A stretch of 64,000 nucleotides of DNA, taken from Corallococcus coralloides DSM 2259 (GTDB lineage: Bacteria; Myxococcota; Myxococcia; Myxococcales; Myxococcaceae). The position numbers and the translations under genes were made by a program. The stretch is from the NCBI RefSeq assembly GCF_000255295.1, contig NC_017030.1:2852001-2916000 (forward strand), given 5' to 3'. Shown here in pieces: positions 1 through 9,000 of the stretch; the stretch's first letter is position 1; each line of letters begins with the position of its first letter. The notes under the pieces were generated by a model that saw only the letters and a list, made by a program, of their open reading frames with translations, had not been told where the DNA came from and ran no database searches.

Positions 1-1
1 C

Positions 2-3000
2 GAGCTGGAGTACCTGGGCCGCCTGGACTTCCAGGTGAAGGTGCGCGGCTTCCGCATCGAACTGGGCGAGGTCGAGACCGCGCTCGCGCAGCAGCCTGGC
101 GTCAGCGAGGCCGTGGTGCTGGTGCGGGGCGACGGCGCGGACAAGCGGCTCGTCGGCTACGTCGTGGCGAAGGAAGGCCACGCGCTGGACGTGGAGACGC
201 TGCGCACGGGCCTGCGCCAGGGGATGCCCGAGTACATGATCCCCTCGGCGCTGATGGTGCTGGACGCCCTGCCGCTCAACGCGAATGGCAAGGTGGACCG
301 CCGGGCGCTGCCGGAGCCGGATGCAGCGACTGGGGCCGACGCCTACGTGGCCCCGCGCACGGTGACGGAGGCGAAGCTCGCGGCCATCTGGGCGGAGGTG
401 CTGCGCCTGGAGCGCGTGGGCGTGAAGGACAACTTCTTCGCGCTGGGCGGCCACTCCCTGCTGGCGACGCAGGTGGTGTCGCGGCTGCGCACGTCGCTGG
501 GCGTGGAGATGCCGTTGCGCCTGCTGTTCGAGGCGCCCACGGTGGAGGCGTTGGCGCAACGGCTCGCGCAGCTGGGGCGCTCTGGCGTGCCCATGCTGCG
601 CGCCGGAGTGCGTCCGGCGTCGCTGCCGCTGTCCTTCGCGCAGCAGCGGCTGTGGTTCATCGACCAGTTGGAGCCGGGCAGCCCGCTCTACAACGTGCCT
701 GGCGTGGTGCGGCTGGAGGGCGACCTGGACGCCGCGGCGCTGGAGCAGTCGCTGCGGGCGCTCGTGCAACGGCACGAAGCCCTGCGCACGACCTTCGAGG
801 AGGAGTCGGGCCAGCCCGTCCAGCGCATCCACGCGTCCGTGGACGTGTCTCTGAACACCGTGGACCTGTCGGCTTCCGGGGCCACGCGAGAGGACGAGGC
901 CCGGCAGCGGGTGTTGGAGGAGATGGCGAAGCCCTTCGACCTGAGGCGGGGCCCGCTGCTGCGGACGCTGCTGTTGCGCCTGGACGCGCGCGACCACCTG
1001 CTGGTGCTCACGATGCACCACGCCGTGTCCGACGGCTGGTCCGTGGCGGTCCTGCTCCGCGAGCTGGGCACGCTGTACAGCGCGCTGGCGCGGGGACAGG
1101 TGGGGACGCTGCCGGAGCTGCCGGTGCAGTACGCGGACTACGCGGCGTGGCAGCGCGACTGGTTGCAGGGTGCGACGCTCCAGCAGGAGGTGGACTACTG
1201 GAAGCAGTCGTTGACGGGAGCGCCGCCGGTGCTGGAGTTGCCGACGGACCGTCCGCGTCCAGCGGTGCGCACCAATGCCGGCACGACGCTGGGCTTCATG
1301 CTGCCGCTGGAGCTGTCCCAGAAGCTGAGCGCGTTGGCCCAGAAGGAGGGCGCATCGCTGTTCATGGTGCTGCTGGCCGGATGGCAGGTGCTGCTGTCGC
1401 GCTACAGCGGGCAGTCGGACATCAGCGTGGGTTCGCCCATCGCGGGGCGGACGCGTTCGGAGCTGGAAGGGCTCATCGGCTTCTTCGTCAACACGCTGGT
1501 GCTGCGGACGCAGGTGGACGGGGAGGCGTCCTTCCGTGAGCTGCTGAATCAGGTGCGGGGGACGGTGCTGGGCGCGTACGAGCACCAGGAGGTCCCGTTC
1601 GAGAAGCTGGTGGAGGCGCTGCAACCGGAGCGCAGCCTCAGCCACACGCCGCTGTTCCAGACGTTGATGTCGCTCCAGAACGTGCCCACCGAGGAGGCCA
1701 AGCTCCCCGGCCTGGTGCTCAAGCCGGTCGACTTCGAAGGCCGCACGTCGAAGTTCGACGTGAGCCTCTTCTTCACGGAGACGGCGCAGGGCCTGAGTGG
1801 TGCGGTGGAGTACAGCACCGAGTTGTTCGAAGCCGCGACGGTGCGCCGGATGGTGGAGCACCTGCGGGTGCTGTTGGAAGGCGTGGTGGCGAAGCCGGAG
1901 GAAGCAGTGGGCCGGCTGCCCATGCTGACGGAGGCAGAGCGGCAGCAGGTTCTGGTAACGTGGAACCAGCAGCAGGCGGAGTACGCGCGCGACGCGACGA
2001 TTCCGCAGCTCTTCGAGGCGCAGGCAAAGCGGACGCCGAATGCAGTGGCGGTGGTGAGCGGCAAGCAGCGGCTGACGTACCGGGAGGTGGAGGCGAAGGC
2101 GAACCAGTTGGCGCACAAGCTGCGCAAGCTGGGCGTGGGCCCCGAGTCCCGCGTGGGCCTGTGCGTGGAGCGCACGGCGGACGTGGTGGTGGGCACGCTG
2201 GGCATCCTCAAGGCCGGTGGTGCCTACGTGCCGTTGGATCCGAGCTACCCGAAGGAGCGCCTGGGCTGGCTGCTGGAAGACGCGCAGGGTCCGGCGTTGG
2301 TGGCGCACTCGCACCTCTTGGAATCACTGCCTGCCTTCAGCGCGCAGGCGGTGTGCCTGGACCGTGAAGAGGAGTGGGCGGAGGAGTCCTGCTGCCCCGT
2401 GACGTCGGAAGTGCGTCCGGAGAATGTGGCGTACCTCATCTACACGTCGGGAAGCACGGGCCGCCCGAAGGGCGTGGCGGTGACACACCGGAACGCGGTG
2501 GCGTTCCTCGCGTGGGCAACGGAGACGTTCACGGAGGAAGAGACGAAGGCGGTGCTCGCGGCGACGAGCCTGAACTTCGACCTCTCCGTCTTCGAACTCT
2601 TCGCGCCGCTGGTGCGAGGAGGCAGCGTGGTGGTGGTGCGCAACGCCCTGCATCTGGCGGAGGAGAAGCCGGACGCGGAGGTGACGCTCATCAACACGGT
2701 GCCCTCGGCAATGGCTCAGTTGGTGCGGCTGAACGCAGTGCCGCCATCGGTCCAGGTCATCAACCTCGCGGGCGAAGCACTGCCGGAGACGCTGGCGAAG
2801 GCCGTGTACGCAGTGCCGACAGTGAAGAAGCTCTACAACCTGTATGGCCCGTCGGAAGACACGACGTACTCGACGTGGTCGCTGGTGGGTCGTGGAGAAG
2901 TGCCGAACATCGGTCGCCCTCTCACCAACACGCGGGCGTACGTGCTGGACAGGTACCTCCAGCCCGTACCGGTGGGCGTGGCGGGAGAGCTGTTCCTGGC

Positions 3001-6000
3001 GGGCGAAGGCCAGGCGCGCGGCTACCTGCTGAGGCCGGAGTTGACGGCGGAGAAGTTCCTGCCGGAGGTGTACGGGCCCGAAGGCAGCCGCATGTACCGC
3101 ACTGGGGACCGCGTGCGGTACCGGGCGGACGGAGTGCTGGAGTACCTGGGGCGCGCGGACTTCCAGGTGAAGGTGCGCGGCTTCCGCATCGAGCTGGGCG
3201 AAGTCGAAGCCGCCCTTCGCCAGCAGGAGTCGGTGAAGGAAGCAGTGGTGGTGGCGAAGGGGGAGGGCGCGGAGAAGCGCCTCGTGGCGTACGTGGCGCC
3301 GAAGGCCGGCGCGACGCTGGAAGCAGAGGCACTGAAGGCGAGCCTGCGTCAGCGGCTGCCGGAGTACATGGTGCCGGGGGCCGTAGTGGTGCTGGAGGCA
3401 CTGCCGCTCAACTCCAACGGCAAGGTGGACCGCAAGGCCCTGCCGGAGCCAGAGGCTGCCAAGGCCGGGAGCACCTACGAAGCGCCACGCACGGAAACGG
3501 AAGCGAAGCTGGCGGCCATCTGGGCCGAAGTGCTGCGAGTGCCCCAGGTCAGTGTGAAGGACGACTTCTTCGCGCTGGGTGGCCACTCGCTGCTCGCGAC
3601 GCAGGTGGTGTCGAGGGTGCGTGCGGAGACGGGTGCGGAGCTGCCGCTGCGCGCGTTGTTCGAAGCGCCCACGGTGCAAGCCCTCGCCCGTCGGCTGGAG
3701 AAGGCCGGACGTGCGCAGGCGCCGGCCCTTGTGCATGTGTCGGGAGAAGCTGCGTTGCCGCTGTCGTTCGCGCAGCAGCGCCTGTGGTTCATTGATCAGC
3801 TGGAGCCGGGCACCGCCCTCTACAACGTGCCTGTCGCCATCCGTCTGGAAGGCGACTGGGATGCGGGGGCCTTGGAACGGGCTCTGCACGAGGTCGTGCG
3901 CCGTCACGAGGCCCTTCGGACGACGTTCGTCGCGGGCAACCCCGAGCCAGTCCAACAGACCGCGTCTGACAGCGCCTTCACGCTGGAAGTGGAGGACCTG
4001 ACGGCGAACACCGCCGAGGTCCGGCGACGCGTGGAACAGGAAGTGCTGCGGCCCTTCGATCTGGCACAAGGTCCCCTGATCCGGGCGTTGCTGCTGAAGC
4101 TCGGTGCGCGCGAGCACGTGCTCACCGTCACGATGCACCACATCGTGTCGGACGGATGGTCGATCGGCGTGTTGGTCCGCGAAGTCGGCGCGCTCTACGC
4201 GGCGTTCGTACGGGGCCAGCCCTCGCCGCTGCCGGAGCTGCCGGTGCAGTACGCGGGCTACGCGGCGTGGCAGCGCGGCTGGTTGCAGGGCGCGACGCTC
4301 CAGCGGGAAGTGGACTACTGGAAGCAGCAGCTCGCCGGTGCGCCGCCGGTGCTGGAGTTGCCCACGGACCGTCCGCGTCCCGCGGTGCGAGGCAACGCGG
4401 GAGCGACCCAAGGCTTCCTCTGGCCGCAATCGATGGTCCAGGACCTGCGAGCCCTCGCGCAGAGCGAAGGCGCGTCGCTGTACATGGTGCTGCTGGCGGC
4501 GTGGCAGATGCTGCTGTCACGCTACTCAGGGCAGACGGACATCAGTGTGGGTTCGCCCATCGCGGGCCGCACGCGCGCGGAGGTGGAAGGCCTCATCGGC
4601 CTCTTCGTCAACACGCTGGTCCTGCGTGCCCAGGTGGATGGAGATCAGTCCTTCCGGGCGCTTCTGAAGCAGGTGCGAGGGACGGTGCTGGGCGCGTACG
4701 AGCACCAGGACGTGCCGTTCGAGAAGCTGGTGGAAGCGCTCCAGCCGGAGCGCAGCCTGAGCCACACGCCGCTGTTCCAGTCACTGCTGGCATTGCAGAA
4801 CACGCCCGAGGGAGAAGCACAGCTGCCCGGGCTGACGATGAAGCAGCTGGAGCTGGAGAACCGCACGTCGAAGTTCGACCTGAGTGTCTTCTTCACGGAG
4901 ACCGCGGAGGGCCTGAGCGGAAGCGTGGAGTACAGCACCGATCTGTTTGAGGCGGGGACGGTGCGTCGGTTGGTGGAGCACCTGCGCGTGTTGCTGGAAG
5001 GCGTGGTGGCGAAGCCGGAGGAGGCAGTGGGCCGGCTGCCCATGCTGACGGAGGCGGAGCGCCAGCAGGTGCTGGTGACGTGGAACCAGCAGCAGGCGGA
5101 GTACGAGCGCGACGCGACGATTCCGCAGCTCTTCGAAGCGCAAGCGAAGCGGACGCCGAATGCAGTGGCGGTGGTGAGCGGCAAGCAGCGGCTGACGTAC
5201 CGGGAGGTAGAGGCGAAGGCGAACCAATTGGCGCACAAGCTGCGCAAGCTGGGCGTGGGCCCCGAGTCACGGGTAGGCCTGTGCGTGGAGCGCACGGCGG
5301 ACGTGGTGGTGGGCACGCTGGGCATTCTCAAGGCCGGTGGTGCCTACGTGCCGTTGGATCCGAGCTACCCGAAGGAGCGGCTGGGCTGGCTGCTGGAGGA
5401 TGCACAAGGGCCGGCGTTGGTGGCGCACTCGCATCTCTTGGAGGCGCTGCCCGCCTTCAGTGCGCAGGCCGTGTGCCTGGACACCGACGCGACGTTGGCC
5501 ACCGAGCCGAATGAGGCACTGGATGCAGGGCTGCGCCCGGAGAATGTGGCGTACCTCATCTACACCTCGGGAAGCACAGGCCGCCCGAAGGGCGTGGCGG
5601 TGACACACCGGAACGCAGTGGCGTTCCTCGCGTGGGCGACGGAGACGTTCACGGAGGAAGAGACGAAGGCGGTGCTCGCGGCGACGAGCCTGAACTTCGA
5701 CCTCTCCGTCTTCGAACTCTTCGCGCCGCTGGTGCGAGGAGGCAGCGTGGTGGTGGTGCGCAACGCCCTGCATCTGGCGGAGGAGAAGCCGGACGCGGAG
5801 GTGACGCTCATCAACACGGTGCCGTCGGCGATGGCGCAACTGGTGCGGCTGAACGCAGTGCCGCCATCGGTCCAGGTCATCAACCTCGCGGGTGAAGCAC
5901 TGCCTGAGACGCTGGCGAAGGCTGTGTACGCAGTGCCGACGGTGAAGAAGCTCTACAACCTGTACGGCCCGTCGGAAGACACGACGTACTCGACGTGGTC

Positions 6001-9000
6001 GCTGGTGGGTCGTGGAGAAGTGCCGAACATCGGTCGCCCTCTCACCAACACACGGGCATACGTGCTGGACAGGTACCTCCAGCCCGTACCGGTAGGCGTA
6101 GCGGGAGAGCTGTTCCTGGCGGGCGAAGGCCAGGCGCGCGGCTACCTGCTGAGGCCGGAGTTGACGGCGGAGAAGTTCCTGCCGGAAGTCCATGGCCCCG
6201 AAGGCAGCCGCATGTACCGCACTGGGGACCGCGTGCGGTACCGGGCGGACGGAGTGCTGGAGTACCTGGGCCGAGTCGACTTCCAGGTGAAGGTGCGAGG
6301 CTTCCGCATCGAGCTGGGCGAAGTGGAGTCCGCGCTGCGCCAGCAGGAGTCGGTGAAGGAAGCAGTGGTGGTGGCGAAGGGGGAGGGCGCGGAGAAGCGC
6401 CTCGTGGCGTACGTGGCGCCGAAGGCAGGCGCGACGCTGGAAGCAGAGGCACTGAAGGCGAGCCTGCGTCAGCGGCTGCCGGAGTACATGGTGCCCGGAA
6501 CGGTGGTGGTGCTGGAGGCACTGCCGGTCAACTCCAACGGCAAGGTGGACCGCAAGGCGCTGCCGGATCCGGAGGCACCGGTCTCCACCCATACGTACGA
6601 AGCACCGCGGACGGAGATGGAAGCGACGCTGGCGGCCATCTGGGCGGAGGTGCTGCGGGTTCCGCGGGTCGGCGTGAAGGACGACTTCTTCGCGCTGGGC
6701 GGACACTCGCTGCTCGCGACGCAGGTGGTGTCGCGGGTGCGTGCGGAGCTGGGCGCGGAGCTGCCGCTGCGCGCGTTGTTCGAAGCGCCCACGGTGGAAG
6801 CCCTCGCCGGCCGGTTGGACAAGGCCGGACGCGCGAAGGCACCTGCCCTCGTGCCCGTGTCACGGGACGCACCGCTGCCGCTGTCGTTCGCGCAGCAGCG
6901 GCTGTGGTTCATCGATCAGCTGGAGCCGGGCACCGCGCTCTACAACATCCCTGTCGCCATCCGCCTGGAAGGCGACCTGGACGTGCAGGTTCTGGCGCGG
7001 GCCTTGCGTGAGGTCGTGCGCCGTCACGAGGCCCTGCGGACGACGTTTGTCGTGGGCAACCCCGAGCCGAAGCAACGGACCTCGTCCGATAGCGCCTTCT
7101 CGCTGGCGGTGGATGACCTGACGTCGGACACCGCCGCGCTCAAGAAGCGAGTGGAGCAGGAGGTGTTGAGGCCCTTCGAGCTGGCACACGGCCCGCTCCT
7201 CCGCGCGCTCCTGCTGAAGCTCGACGCGCGTGAGCACGTGCTCGTCGTCACGATGCACCACATCGTATCGGATGGATGGTCGCTCGGGGTGTTGGTCCGC
7301 GAGGTCGGTGCGCTCTACACGGCGTTCGTGCAGGGCCAGCCCTCGCCGCTGCCGGAGCTGCCAGTGCAGTACGCGGACTATGCAGCGTGGCAGCGCGGCT
7401 GGTTGCAGGGCGCGACGCTCCAGCGGGAGGTGGACTACTGGAAGCAGCAGCTCGCCGGTGCGCCGCCGGTGCTGGAGTTGCCCACGGACCGTCCGCGTCC
7501 CGCGGTGCGAGGAAACGCGGGAGCGACCCAGGGCTTCCTCTGGCCGCAATCGATGGCCCAGGGCCTGCGAGCCCTCGCGCAGCGCGAAGGAGCCTCGCTG
7601 TACATGGTGCTGCTGGCGGGCTGGCAGGTGCTGCTGTCTCGCTACTCAGGGCAGACGGACATCAGCGTGGGTTCGCCCATCGCGGGCCGCACGCGCGCGG
7701 AGGTGGAAGGCCTCATCGGCTTCTTCGTCAACACGCTGGTGCTGCGCACGAACCTGTCCGGAGACCCCAGCTTCCGGGGCCTGCTCCAGCAGGTGCGTGA
7801 GACGGTCCTGGAGGCGCAGGAGCACCAGGAGGTGCCGTTCGAGAAGCTGGTGGAGGCGCTCCAGCCCGAGCGCAGCCGCAGCCACACGCCGCTGTTCCAG
7901 ACGCTGCTGGCGCTCCAGAACGTGCCCATCGGACAAGCCCGGCTGCCGGGCATGACGCTCAAGCCCGTGGAGATCGCGGGTGGAACGTCGAAGTTCGACC
8001 TGAGCGTCTTCTTCATGGAGACCGCGGAGGGCTTGAGCGGAATGCTGGAGTACAGCACCGACCTGTTCGACGCCGCGACCATGCGCCGGATGGTGGAGCA
8101 CCTGCGCGTGCTGCTGGAGGGTGTGCTGGAACATCCGGAAGCCCTGGTGACACGGCTCCCCCTGCTGGACGCGGCTGAACGTCGACAGGTCGTGGAGGAC
8201 CGGAACCCAACCGCCACGCGGTACCCCCGCGAGGTGCCGGTGCACGCGCACTTCGAGGCCCAGGCACGCAAGACGCCGGACGCGGTGGCGCTGAAGCTCG
8301 GAGCAGGGGAGGGGACCCTGACGTACGGCGAGCTGGACGCGAAGGCGAACCAGCTGGCGCACCACCTGCGGAGCCTGGGCGTGAAGCGCGGCACGCGAGT
8401 GGGCGTGTACGTGGAGCGCTCGTTCGACATGGTCGTCGGACTGCTGGCCATCCTGAAGGCGGGGGGCGCGTACGCTCCGGTGGATCGCAACTACCCGGTG
8501 GAGCGCATCGCGCTGATGCTGGAGGACGCGGGCGTCGAAGTGACGCTCACTCAGCAGTCACTGGTGGAGAAGCTGCCGACGAGCGCGGGCCGACCGCTGT
8601 CGCTGGACACGGCCTGGAGCGAAGTCGCCCATCAGCCGCGGACGGCGCCACGGGTCGAGGTCAACGCCGAAGACCTGGCGTACGTGATGTTCACGTCGGG
8701 AAGCACCGGCCGCCCGAAGGGCGTGTGCATCCCGCACCGGGGCATCACGCGGCTGGTGATGGGCAACGACTTCCTGCACTTCGGGCCGGAGGAGGTCTGG
8801 CTGCAACTGGCACCCGTGGCCTTCGACGCGTCGACGCTGGAACTCTGGGGCGCGCTGCTGCACGGGGCGAAGCTGGTACTGGCGCCGCCGCACGCGTTGA
8901 CACTGGAGGAACTGGGCACGCTCCTGAAGCAGGAGCGCATCAGCGCGCTGTGGCTGACGGCGGCGCTGTACGAGCAGATGGCGCTACACCAGGTGGAGGC

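Noticed and set aside
2324-4429. 701-residue minus-strand open frame within the NRPS
   Set aside because: The NRPS frame is continuous and motif-rich here; a nearly identical antisense frame recurs at the next module simply because the DNA is repeated.
1930-6560. Module repeat considered as an insertion sequence or mobile element
   Set aside because: No transposase, terminal inverted repeats or target duplications; the repeat is explained by NRPS module structure.
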